From assembly GCA_007119305.1 (NCBI GenBank), contig SKPY01000296.1, positions 1-11,818 of the forward strand: 11,818 bases of DNA. The letters run 5' to 3'. Of the stretch, positions 1-7,416 are shown in pieces (position 1 is the stretch's first letter; every line of letters starts with the position of its first letter). The position numbers and the translations under genes are program-made. The stretch is from Nitriliruptorales bacterium (GTDB lineage: Bacteria > Actinomycetota > Nitriliruptoria > Euzebyales > Egibacteraceae). Under the pieces are notes generated by a model. It saw only the letters and a program-made list of their open reading frames with translations. It ran no database searches and was not told the origin of the DNA.

Positions 1-1423
1 CCTGGGGACCCCGCGGCCAGCCCCGACGCGCCGGCGACGACGCCGACCCCCACACCGCAGGCAACCCCGACGCCGGCGCCGACCCCGCACTCCGTCGGCA
101 TGCACGGCGTCAGCGCCGCGCACCCCGACGCCGTCGACGTCGGGCTGGCGGTCCTCGACGACGGGGGCACCGCCGTCGACGCGGCGATCGCCACGGCCTA
201 CGCCGTCAGCGTCGTGGAGCCGTTCGCCTCGGGGCTCGGGGGTGGCGGAGCGGCACTGGTCGCAGAGGAGGGCGCCGAGCCGGTGGCCTACGACTACCGG
301 GAGGTCGTGGCCGCGGACGGCCGCATCCCGTCCACCGACACGGGCGTCCCCGGCTTCGTCGCGGGCATGCAAGCCCTCCACGAGGCCCACGGCAGCGCCG
401 AGCCCGCCGACCTCTTCGCCCCGGCGATCAGGCTGGCACGCGACGGCGTCGCGACGTCGGACACCGTCGCCGCGCAGCTGCGCAGCGCCGCGCACCGGCT
501 GCCTGCCGCCGAGCTGCCCCACCTGTTCCCGGACGGCAGCGCGCTGCAGCCGGGCGCCCCACTCGAGCAGGCGGAGCTCGCCGCCGCCCCCCCCGCTCGC
601 CGGTGTGGCGGTGGTGCAGCTGCTCCAGCTCGCCGAGGCCTTGGGGCTCGAGGAGCACGAGCCCGGCTCGGCCGACTTCGTCCACAGCATCGCGACCGCC
701 TGGCGGCTCGCCGAGCACACCCTGCACTGGGAGGTGGGCGACCCGGACTTCGTCGACGTGCCGCTCGCAGCCCTCACCGACCCGCAGCACAACGCGGAGC
801 TGGCCGACCGGGTCCCGATGGACACCGTCACCACGCTCGACCGCTCACGCCGCGACGGTGGCCTCGAGGGCAACACGACGCACATCACGGTGGTCGACGG
901 CGACGGAACCGTCGTGTCGATGACGAACACGCTCACGAACTTCTGGGGCGCCGGCACCGACGAGCTGGGGTTCTTCCTGAACGACCAGCTCCGGCGCTTC
1001 GACATCGGCGCGGGCGAGGCGAACGAACCGGCGCCCGGCCGGCGCTCGGTCAGCTGGAGCGCCCCGGTGCTGGTCCGCGACGCCGAGGGCCGGCCGATCC
1101 TCGGTGCGGGCACCCCCGGCGGCCAGCGCATCCCGATCGTGCTGGCGCAGGTCATCGCCCGCTGGGCGCTGCACGGAGAGCCCCTCGAGGAGGCGGTCCA
1201 GGCACCCCGCTTCCACAACACCGGCACCGAGCTGGAGACCGAGCAGCCGCTGCCCGCCGACGTCGCCGAGGCGCTGCGCGCGCGCGGCTACACCGGGCTG
1301 ACCCAACCCGAGCTGCCCTACTACTGGGGCTCCGTGCAGGTTATCGAGATCGACTACGACGGTGACGAGCTCGTCGGTGCCACGGATCCCCGCCGGGAGG
1401 GGGCGTGGCGGGCGGCCCCGTAG
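1..1423 (+). pseudogene. Gamma-glutamyltransferase, 5'-truncated by the window edge, with internal deletion and frameshift
   Basis: Family: gamma-glutamyltranspeptidase, an Ntn hydrolase that cleaves gamma-glutamyl compounds such as glutathione, usually secreted or periplasmic. The frame is open from base 1, so the true start lies upstream. The first ~30 residues are a Pro/Thr/Ala-rich linker typical of exported proteins. Then come the GGT N-terminal signatures GGTAVDAAIATAYAVSVVEP, SGLGGGG and DYRE (substrate-carboxylate Arg). After AELAA (about 575-588) the frame moves from 1 to 2 at an 8-C run (587-594) and resumes with PPPLAGVAVVQLLQL. The small subunit follows intact: nucleophile Thr in NTTH (875-877), then GAGTPGGQRIP and a normal C-terminus with TAG at 1421. 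Compared with the E. coli enzyme, about 63 residues between the ELAA segment and the PPPS-type segment are missing, so this is a deletion plus frameshift, not a one-base slip. It is either a decayed gene or an assembly error. It converges on rbsD, 10 nt away. Confidence 0.85.
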
Positions 1424-1433
1424 AGCCCGGCGG

Positions 1434-1838
1434 TCAGCCGGGCGCGAACGGCACCCCGCTTGCGAGCAGGACGTTGCCGTAGGGGCGGAACTCCCCGGTG
1501 CGCACGACCGCACGGGCGGTGGCGCAGCGGGCCTTCAGGGTCTCGTGGTCGACCCACACCACTGCGGCGCCAGGCAGCCGCCCGGCGAGGAAGTCGACGA
1601 GCCAGCCGGCGTGGGCCTTCGACTCCTCCGCCAGCACGTACGCCTCGACCGTGAGCTCCGCGAGCAGCGCGTCGAGCACGTCCTGGACGGCCGGCTTGCC
1701 CGGTGCGAAGGCAAGGTCCACGCGCAGCGTCGCCGGTGAGATCGGCAAGCCGGCGTCGGCGACGCCGAGCAGGTCACCGTGCCCGAGCCCGGCGATGATC
1801 GCCGACAGCTCCGGGTGGAGCAGACCGGTGGCTTTCAT
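1434..1838 (-). CDS. rbsD: D-ribose pyranase
   Basis: Interconverts the beta-pyranose and beta-furanose forms of D-ribose so that ribokinase receives the furanose; cytosolic. The product has 134 residues against 139 in E. coli. The start is the ATG at 1836-1838, preceded on the minus strand by a GGAGGTG Shine-Dalgarno, and it overlaps the rbsK stop as ATGA. The N-terminal motif GLGHGDLLGVADAGLPI places His20 and Asp28 exactly where E. coli RbsD has its catalytic pair. The C-terminal motif VVRTGEFRPYGNVLLASGV matches the family's RSGE-PYANI-L-AGV signature. It is the last gene of the ribose operon, whereas in E. coli rbsD comes first. Confidence 0.93.
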   Translation of the reverse strand: MKATGLLHPELSAIIAGLGHGDLLGVADAGLPISPATLRVDLAFAPGKPAVQDVLDALLAELTVEAYVLAEESKAHAGWLVDFLAGRLPGAAVVWVDHETLKARCATARAVVRTGEFRPYGNVLLASGVPFAPG

Positions 1839-2779
1839 CGGGACACCTCCTCGAGCAGCCCAGCGACCTCCGAGGCCGTGGGCAGTGATGGCTGGGCGCC
1901 CTTGCGGGTCACCGCGAGCGCCGCCGCGACCGTGGCGCGTCTGGCGGCGTCCGCGAGCGTGACACCGCCGACGAGCGCGACCGCCAGGGCGCCGCAGAAG
2001 GCGTCGCCGGCGGCGGTCGCATCGACCGCCTCGACCTCGAGGGCCGGCACGTGCTCGACCGTGCCGCGGTCGCACACGAGCGCGCCGTCGGCACCGAGCG
2101 TCACGACGATCCGCTCGGGCGCCAGCGCGTCCGCGGCCCGCTCGACGTCCTCGAGGGTCTCGGGCACTGGCGTGCCCGCGAGCGTGGCGAGCTCGGTGCG
2201 GTTGGGCACGAGCACGTCGACCCGCTCGAGGAGCTCGGCCGGCAGCGGTGCGGCCGGCGCCGGGTTGAGGATGACGAGGCCGCCGGCAGCGGCTGCGGCG
2301 GCTGCGACGGCAGGCAGGGGGATCTCGAGCTGGAGGAGCACGGCACCGGCGGTGCGGAGCCGCGCTTCCGCCGCCGCGATCTCCTCGGGACCCACGCGCG
2401 CGTTCGCGCCCGGGCTCACGACAATCGTGTTCTCGCCGTGCGGGTCGACCGCGATGAGCGCGAGGCCCGATGGCGCCTCCGGGTGCACCCCGAGGGCGCC
2501 TGTGTCAACGCCCGCACGGCGCAGCGCCGACGTGAGCGTGCGGCCGGCGTCGTCGTCACCGACGAGCCCGACGAAGCTCGTCTGCCCGCCGAGCCGCGCG
2601 GCGGCGACCGCCTGGTTCGCGCCCTTGCCGCCGGGCGCCCGGTAGTGGTCACCGCCGAGCACCGTCTCCCCTGGGCGGGGATGGCGCTCGACGGGCACCA
2701 CCAGATCGAGGTTGGCGCTGCCGACGACCGCCACCGAGACGGTGGGCCCGGCGGCGTCGTCGGCTGCGCGTCCGGTCAC
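1835..2779 (-). CDS. rbsK: Ribokinase (PfkB family)
   Basis: Phosphorylates D-ribose to ribose 5-phosphate with ATP, trapping imported sugar for the pentose phosphate pathway. The product has 314 residues (family about 305-310). PfkB signature 1 is visible as APGGKGANQA (Gly50-Gln56 region). Signature 2 is DATAAGDAF near the C-terminus, with catalytic Asp259 and the TAAGD anion hole also found in E. coli RbsK. The N-terminal VVGSANLDLV strand binds the sugar. The start is a GTG at 2777-2779, 6 nt after the rbsB stop, with no strong Shine-Dalgarno; a GTG about 15 codons further in (before GCGGTCGTCGGC) is an alternative and would still leave the fold intact. The stop overlaps the rbsD start (ATGA). 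Confidence 0.94.
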   Translation of the reverse strand: MTGRAADDAAGPTVSVAVVGSANLDLVVPVERHPRPGETVLGGDHYRAPGGKGANQAVAAARLGGQTSFVGLVGDDDAGRTLTSALRRAGVDTGALGVHPEAPSGLALIAVDPHGENTIVVSPGANARVGPEEIAAAEARLRTAGAVLLQLEIPLPAVAAAAAAAGGLVILNPAPAAPLPAELLERVDVLVPNRTELATLAGTPVPETLEDVERAADALAPERIVVTLGADGALVCDRGTVEHVPALEVEAVDATAAGDAFCGALAVALVGGVTLADAARRATVAAALAVTRKGAQPSLPTASEVAGLLEEVSR

Positions 2780-2785
2780 GGCCGG

Positions 2786-3727
2786 CTACTCGTCGAGGAA
2801 CGCGCCGACGTTGTCCTCGGTCACGACCTCGACCTCGACCGGGATCTCAGCGTCGACGGTCTCACCCTGGGCAACCGCGACCGCCTGCTCCACGCCGATC
2901 TTGCCCATCTCGGCTGGCAGCTGGGCGACGGTGCCGTGCATCTGGCCGTCGGCGATCGCGGCGAGCGCGTCGTCGGCGGCGTCGAAGCCGACGATGATGA
3001 GGTCGTCGGCGATGCCCGCGGCCTCAGCAGCCTCGAGCGCGCCGAGCGCCATCTCGTCGTTCTGGGCGAACAGCCCGTCGAGGTCGGGGTGCGCGGTGAA
3101 CACGTCCTGCGCCACGGTGAACCCCTCGTCGCGGCTGAAGTTGGCGGTCACGCTCGTCACGAGCTCGATGTCCTCGGCTGCGGCGAGCGCCTCCTCGAAG
3201 CCGGTGCCGCGGTCACGTGCGGCCGAGGTGCCGGGGATGCCCTCGAGCTGGGCGACCTTGCCGCTGCCGCCGATGAGCTCGAACAGCAGCTCGCCGGCGA
3301 GCCGGCCGCCGAGCACGTTGTCGCTCGCGATGTGCGAGACGATCTCGCCGCCGGTGACACCGCGGTCGACGGTGACGACGGGGATGCCGGCCTGGTTGGC
3401 GGACTCCACCGCAGCCACGGCGGCGTCCGAGTCGACCGGGTTGATGATGATGACGTCGACCTCCTGGACGATGAGGTCCTGCATGTTGTCGGCCTCGGTC
3501 GAGGCGTCGTCGCGCGAGTCGGCGACGACCAGCTCGACGCCGGCGGCGTCGGCGGCCTCCTGCGCTCCATCTCGCAGCGTCACGAAGAACGGGTTGGCCA
3601 GCGTCGAGATCGACAGGCCAACGGTGATCTCCTCGTCCGGCAGCTCGTCGATCGCTGGCTCGCCACAGGCGGCTAGCGCCAGGACGAGCACCGCGACGAG
3701 CGCCAGCGCGATGCGCTTTGCGGACAT
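2786..3727 (-). CDS. rbsB: Ribose ABC transporter substrate-binding lipoprotein
   Basis: High-affinity ribose-binding protein of the Rbs ABC importer, tethered to the outer face of the membrane as a lipoprotein. The product has 313 residues. The signal peptide carries basic residues (SAKR), a hydrophobic core and lipobox LALAAC with lipidated Cys21. The mature protein has the ribose-binding signatures STLANPFFVTLRDGAQ and VSHIASDNVLGG, close to E. coli RbsB, and VGFDAADDAL in the C-terminal lobe. The ATG at 3725-3727 is chosen because a strong purine-rich Shine-Dalgarno (GGAAGGAAAGGAG) lies 6 nt upstream; a start 10 codons earlier would put extra charged residues before the signal peptide. 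It follows rbsC after 45 nt, the largest gap in the operon. A dedicated strong ribosome site fits the usual excess of binding protein over permease. Confidence 0.95.
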   Translation of the reverse strand: MSAKRIALALVAVLVLALAACGEPAIDELPDEEITVGLSISTLANPFFVTLRDGAQEAADAAGVELVVADSRDDASTEADNMQDLIVQEVDVIIINPVDSDAAVAAVESANQAGIPVVTVDRGVTGGEIVSHIASDNVLGGRLAGELLFELIGGSGKVAQLEGIPGTSAARDRGTGFEEALAAAEDIELVTSVTANFSRDEGFTVAQDVFTAHPDLDGLFAQNDEMALGALEAAEAAGIADDLIIVGFDAADDALAAIADGQMHGTVAQLPAEMGKIGVEQAVAVAQGETVDAEIPVEVEVVTEDNVGAFLDE

Positions 3728-3733
3728 CGGTTG

Positions 3734-3746
3734 CTCCTTTCCTTCC
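3734..3746 (-). promoter_or_regulatory. Strong Shine-Dalgarno of rbsB
   Basis: Minus-strand GGAAGGAAAGGAG, 6 nt before the rbsB ATG. It is a double purine-rich anti-16S match, unusually strong for this window, and it decides the start codon of rbsB. Confidence 0.75.
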
Positions 3747-3772
3747 GAGCGTTCCATCTCGGTAGGTCTCCT

Positions 3773-4765
3773 TCAGGTCTGGTCGCGCTTGCGCAGCGTG
3801 TCGGTCATCACCGCGATCGCGATCACCGCCCCGATGACGATCTGCTGCCAGAACGACGACACGCCGAGCAGGTTCAGGCCGTTGCGCAGCACGCCGATGA
3901 TCAGCGCGCCGACGAGCGTGCCGCTCACCGTCCCGGCGCCGCCCCGCAGGCTTGCGCCGCCGATGACGACGGCCGCGATCACGTCGAGCTCGAGGGTGAA
4001 GCCGGCGTTCGGCTGCGCGGAGTTCAGGCGGGCGACGAGCAGCAGTCCCCCCAGCCCGGCCAGCAGCCCGGCCATCGTGTAGACCTTGATCTTCGCGCGG
4101 CGCACGTTGATGCCCGACAGCCGGGCCACCTGCTCGTTGCCGCCGATGGCGTACAACGCCCGCCCCGCCGGCCGGTAGCGCAGGTAGGCGGCACCGAGCA
4201 GGTACAGCACCGCCACGAGCACGACGCTGGCCGGCAGGAAGCCGAACACGTCGTGGGTCGCGATCAGCCGGAACCAGCCCGGGTAGCCCGAGATCGGGCG
4301 GCCGTCGGTGACGACGAGAGCGGCGCCCCGAGCCATGGACAGCATCGCCAGCGTCGCGACGAACGGCGGCAGGCGCCCGTAGGTGATGAGCAGGCCGTTG
4401 ATGAGGCCGGCGAGCGCACCGACGCCGAGGCCGGCCACGATCGCCAGGCCCATCGGCCAGCCCGCGACCGCGAACGTCCAGCCGGCGACGGCCCCGCCGA
4501 GGCCGAGCACGGAGCCGACCGACAGGTCGATGCCGGCGGTGATGATCACCGCGGTGACGCCGAGCGCGAGCGTCGCGAGGACCGCGATCTGCTGGAAGAC
4601 GTTGAACAGGTTGCCGACCGTCAGGAACGCCGGCGACAGCACCGACAACACCACCGCGAGGACCAGCAGCCCGATGAGCGGTCCGCTGCCCGACAGCAGC
4701 CGTCCGGCGGCCGTGCGCACCTGCGTGAGGTCGACGCGGGTAGCGACATCTTCGCGCAGTGCCAT
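3773..4765 (-). CDS. rbsC: Ribose ABC transporter permease
   Basis: Membrane channel subunit of the ribose importer (BPD_transp_2 family). The product has 330 residues (E. coli 321). The sequence is a series of hydrophobic helices beginning at about residue 29 (GPLIGLLVLAVVLSVL), with the typical permease stretch ITAGIDLSVGSVLGL near residue 85 and the cytoplasmic loop RYRPAGRALYAIGGNEQVAR. The conserved NVRRAKIKVYTMAG segment, which contacts the ATPase, follows, and GGASLRGGAGTVSGTLVGA lies near the C-terminus. The start ATG (4763-4765) shares one base with the rbsA stop (TGATG), so translation is coupled. A longer upstream in-frame opening was rejected because it overlaps rbsA. Confidence 0.94.
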   Translation of the reverse strand: MALREDVATRVDLTQVRTAAGRLLSGSGPLIGLLVLAVVLSVLSPAFLTVGNLFNVFQQIAVLATLALGVTAVIITAGIDLSVGSVLGLGGAVAGWTFAVAGWPMGLAIVAGLGVGALAGLINGLLITYGRLPPFVATLAMLSMARGAALVVTDGRPISGYPGWFRLIATHDVFGFLPASVVLVAVLYLLGAAYLRYRPAGRALYAIGGNEQVARLSGINVRRAKIKVYTMAGLLAGLGGLLLVARLNSAQPNAGFTLELDVIAAVVIGGASLRGGAGTVSGTLVGALIIGVLRNGLNLLGVSSFWQQIVIGAVIAIAVMTDTLRKRDQT

Positions 4766-6255
4766 CACACACTCACCGCCCGTTGCATCACAGCTTCCTC
4801 GGTCGCCTCGGACCGGGCCAGCTCCCCGGTGAGACGGCCCTTGGCGAGCACGAGCACGCGGTGGGCGAGGCCGAGGACCTCGGGCAGCTCGGAGGAGATG
4901 ACGACCACGGCCACGCCCCGGCTGGCGAGTCGCTGGATCAACGCGTAGATCGCCTGCTTGGCGCCGACGTCGATGCCTCGGGTGGGCTCGTCGAAGATCA
5001 CCACGCGCGGCTCGCGCGGCAGCCACTTCGCGATCACGGCCTTCTGCTGGTTGCCCCCCGACAGCGTTCGCGCGGGCTGCTCCGGCCGTCCGCGGAGGTC
5101 GAGCTGCCCGGCGACGTCACGCACGAGCTCGGTCACCCGCTTGAGGCGCACGACGCCCCGGACCGCAAGCTTCCGCAGCGACGGCAGCGCGACGTTGTCG
5201 CGCAGCGAGAGGTCGAGGACGAGCCCTTGCTCCTTGCGGTCCTCGGGCACGAGGACGATGCCGGCGCGCAGCGCGTCCTCGGGGCTGCGCAGCCGCAGCA
5301 GCCGGCCGTCGACGCGGACCTCCCCCGCGTCGACTGAGTCTGCGCCGGCGAGGGCGCGCACGACCTCGGTGCGCCCGGCGCCGACGAGCCCGGCGATGCC
5401 GAGCACCTCCCCGGCGCGCACCGTGAAGGAGATGTCCTCGAAGGCACCCGCCCGCGTGAGGCCCGCGACGTGCAGCACCTCGTCGGCGGCCGGCTCCGGC
5501 GGCTCCGGATACACCTGGGTGACCTCGCGGCCGACCATGACCCGGACGAACTCGTCGACGTCGACGGTGGGGTCGTCGAACTCGGCGACGCGTCGGCCGT
5601 CGCGCAGCACGACCACCCGGTCGGCGACGCGCCTGACCTCGCCGAGGCGGTGGGTGATGTAGACGAACGCGACGCCCTGCGTCTTGAGGTCGTCGATGAG
5701 GCGGAAGAGGATCTCCGCATCGTCCTCGGGCAGGGCCGCGGTCGGCTCGTCGAGGATGAGCAGGCGCGCGTCGAGCGCGAGGGCCTTGGCGATCTCGACC
5801 TTCTGGCGGGCGGCCACGGCCAGGCGCCCGACCAGCGCGTCGGGGTCGAGGTCAGCAAGCCCGACGCGCTCGAGCTGCTGCCGCGTGGCCCGCCGCAGGG
5901 CTTGGTAGTCGACGAGGCCCGCGCGCAGCGGCTGGCGGCCGAGGAAGATGTTGTCCGCCACCGACATGTTCAGCAGCAGGTTCGTCTCCTGGTGCACCAT
6001 GGCGATGCCGGCGTCCATCGCCTCGGCGGGCCCGGGCGGCGCGAACGGCTGCCCGGCGTAGGTCATCGCGCCGCTGTCGAGCCGGTGCACCCCGGACAGC
6101 AGCTTGACGAGCGTCGTCTTGCCGGCGCCGTTCTCGCCGACCAGGGCCACGACCTGGCCGGTGCAGACGTCGAAGTCGACAGCATCCAGTGCGACGACGC
6201 CCGGGAAGGCCTTCCGCAGCGCGCGGCAGGTCAAGAGCGGCCGGTCTGCGGTCAT
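4765..6255 (-). CDS. rbsA: Ribose ABC transporter ATPase (duplicated nucleotide-binding domains)
   Basis: Cytoplasmic ATP-hydrolysing subunit of the ribose importer. The product has 496 residues (E. coli 501) with two ABC domains. Domain 1 has Walker A GENGAGKTT (40-48), an altered signature LAVAARQ (145-151) instead of LSxxQQ, and Walker B LLILDEPT (165-172). Domain 2 has the degenerate Walker A GLVGAGRTE, where Arg replaces the P-loop Lys as in E. coli RbsA and MglA, the canonical signature LSGGNQQKAVIAKWL, and Walker B VVIFDEPTRGIDVG. One competent and one degenerate site is normal in this family. The start ATG (6253-6255) overlaps the stop of the regulator gene as ATGA. Confidence 0.95.
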   Translation of the reverse strand: MTADRPLLTCRALRKAFPGVVALDAVDFDVCTGQVVALVGENGAGKTTLVKLLSGVHRLDSGAMTYAGQPFAPPGPAEAMDAGIAMVHQETNLLLNMSVADNIFLGRQPLRAGLVDYQALRRATRQQLERVGLADLDPDALVGRLAVAARQKVEIAKALALDARLLILDEPTAALPEDDAEILFRLIDDLKTQGVAFVYITHRLGEVRRVADRVVVLRDGRRVAEFDDPTVDVDEFVRVMVGREVTQVYPEPPEPAADEVLHVAGLTRAGAFEDISFTVRAGEVLGIAGLVGAGRTEVVRALAGADSVDAGEVRVDGRLLRLRSPEDALRAGIVLVPEDRKEQGLVLDLSLRDNVALPSLRKLAVRGVVRLKRVTELVRDVAGQLDLRGRPEQPARTLSGGNQQKAVIAKWLPREPRVVIFDEPTRGIDVGAKQAIYALIQRLASRGVAVVVISSELPEVLGLAHRVLVLAKGRLTGELARSEATEEAVMQRAVSV

Positions 6256-7253
6256 GGCTGCGCCCTCGGATCGGTGGACCGGCGTACGACGAGGTGCGGG
6301 CGGAAGCGCCACTCGACCGGCTCGCGGGGGCCGTCCTCGGCGAGGACGAGCTCGACCGCCCCAGCGGCGATCTCGGCAACCGGCTGGCGGACGGTCGTGA
6401 GTGGAGGAGCGCTGACGTCGGTGAAGCCGACGTCGTCGAACCCGGTGACCGCGACCTCCTCGGGCACCGCCACCCCAGCGCGGTGCAGGGCGTCGAGAAG
6501 ACCGAGGGCGATGAGATCGTTGCCGGCGACGACCGCGGTGCCGGCGAGCGCTCGCCGGACGAGCGCCGCACCGGCCTGCTGTCCGAACGCGACGGAGAAC
6601 GACCCGAGCAGTGGCTCGGCCAGCGGTTCGGTCCGCCCGTCGGCGACCGCGCGCCTGTACGCGGCCAGCCGCTCCCGGCCGGCGGAGTCATCCTCGGACG
6701 CGCCCACGTACAGGGTGCGGCGCCAACCGCACCCGGCGAGGTGGTCGAGCACCATGTCGATGCCGGCCGCATGGTCGGCAGCCACGAGGTCCAAGCCAGC
6801 CCCGCGGACCACGCGGTCGACCTGCACCAGCCGCACGTTGGCGGCTGCGGCCGTGAGCGCCGCGCGGCTCGCCGCCCCGCTCGACGGCACGACGATGAGC
6901 CCGTCTACCTGGCGGTCGACGAGCGCGTGCAGCGCCTCCGCCTCCACCTCGACGCTGTCCTGAGCATCGCAGACGAGCAGCACGCGCTCATCGGGCTGCA
7001 GCAGGCAGGTGAGCTCCTGTACGAGGCGCGCGAAGAAGGGGTTCGCGATCCGGGGCACGACGAGGCCGACCGTGTCGGTGCGCTGACGGCGCAGCCCGCG
7101 GGCGACGAGGTTCGTGCGATAGCCGAGCTCACGGCTGGCCGCGAGCACCCGCTCTGCCAGCTCGGGGGTCACCCGTCGGGTTCCGGACAGGACCCGGCTC
7201 GCCGTCGCCAGCGACACCTCTGCGGCCGCCGCGACCTCGCGGATCGTCGGCAT
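6252..7253 (-). CDS. LacI-family transcriptional regulator of the ribose operon
   Basis: The product has 333 residues. The N-terminal helix-turn-helix TIREVAAAAEVSLATASRVL and hinge helix (LVARGLR) are followed by a periplasmic-binding-protein-like effector domain starting at VGLVVPRIANPFFARLVQEL and ending with the VTGFDD segment typical of the family. Ribose is the likely effector because the gene is the first member of the ribose operon: its TGA overlaps the rbsA ATG as ATGA. This makes it an RbsR counterpart, probably a repressor that also controls its own synthesis. The start is ATG at 7251-7253, without a clear Shine-Dalgarno; the next residues PTIREVA match the usual LacI-family N-terminus, so it is well supported. 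Confidence 0.9.
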   Translation of the reverse strand: MPTIREVAAAAEVSLATASRVLSGTRRVTPELAERVLAASRELGYRTNLVARGLRRQRTDTVGLVVPRIANPFFARLVQELTCLLQPDERVLLVCDAQDSVEVEAEALHALVDRQVDGLIVVPSSGAASRAALTAAAANVRLVQVDRVVRGAGLDLVAADHAAGIDMVLDHLAGCGWRRTLYVGASEDDSAGRERLAAYRRAVADGRTEPLAEPLLGSFSVAFGQQAGAALVRRALAGTAVVAGNDLIALGLLDALHRAGVAVPEEVAVTGFDDVGFTDVSAPPLTTVRQPVAEIAAGAVELVLAEDGPREPVEWRFRPHLVVRRSTDPRAQP

Positions 7254-7273
7254 CGTCTACTACTCGTGTCGTC

Positions 7274-7287
7274 GGTAAACCTTTTCT
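7274..7287. promoter_or_regulatory. Candidate operator/promoter of the ribose operon
   Basis: An A/T-rich island in otherwise very GC-rich DNA, 21-34 nt upstream of the regulator ATG. Plus-strand GGTAAAC followed by CTTTTCT is an imperfect inverted repeat (half-sites of 7, about 4 of 7 pairs matching), resembling LacI-family half-sites. On the minus strand it overlaps a possible -10-like TAGAAA (7283-7288). Binding here would block the operon promoter, giving autorepression. No central CG is present, so this is tentative. Confidence 0.35.
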
Positions 7288-7333
7288 AGCACGCCGACGC
7301 CGCTGTGGGACCCCCCGTTCGGCTCTTGATCGT

Positions 7334-7349
7334 CGGGTCGTTCGACCCG
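7334..7349. repeat. Short inverted repeat in the divergent intergenic region
   Basis: CGGGTCG, a TT spacer, then CGACCCG: perfect 7-bp arms. It lies between the divergently transcribed ribose regulator and the first ATPase gene, about 68 nt before the latter's start. No T-tract follows on either strand and transcription diverges here, so a protein-binding operator is more plausible than a terminator. The bound factor is unknown. Confidence 0.45.
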
Positions 7350-7402
7350 CTTCCTGCCCGCCAGCGCCCGGGGGACGGCTGCTTCGTTGGCGCCGGGGGC
7401 GC

Positions 7403-7408
7403 TAGGCT
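7403..7408 (+). promoter_or_regulatory. -10 box of an apparently leaderless promoter
   Basis: TAGGCT fits the TANNNT pattern of actinobacterial -10 boxes and ends 8 nt before the ATG at 7417. Transcription would start at or next to the A of the start codon. No Shine-Dalgarno precedes this gene, which agrees with a leaderless mRNA. No convincing -35 is visible. Confidence 0.45.
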
Positions 7409-7416
7409 GCCCGGCG

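Noticed and set aside
40..95. Repeat array of ACCCCGACGCCG-like units
   Set aside because: It is the codon-level reflection of a Pro/Thr/Ala-rich linker in the exported GGT; the units are irregular and not a tandem or CRISPR-like repeat.
2051..3676. 541-codon plus-strand open frame opposite rbsK and rbsB
   Set aside because: Long antisense openings are expected at this GC content. It has no recognisable domain and overlaps well-supported genes.
3728..3757. Ten-residue N-terminal extension of RbsB
   Set aside because: It would place acidic residues before the signal peptide and start upstream of the strong Shine-Dalgarno that serves ATG 3727.
3731..4948. 405-codon plus-strand open frame opposite rbsC and rbsA
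   Set aside because: Low-complexity R/D/E/Q-rich translation typical of an antisense shadow of a membrane protein gene.
5470..6963. 497-codon plus-strand open frame opposite rbsA and the regulator
   Set aside because: Antisense shadow, no motifs and no ribosome site.
7334..7349. Rho-independent terminator
   Set aside because: No T-tract on either strand, and transcription diverges from this region instead of ending in it.
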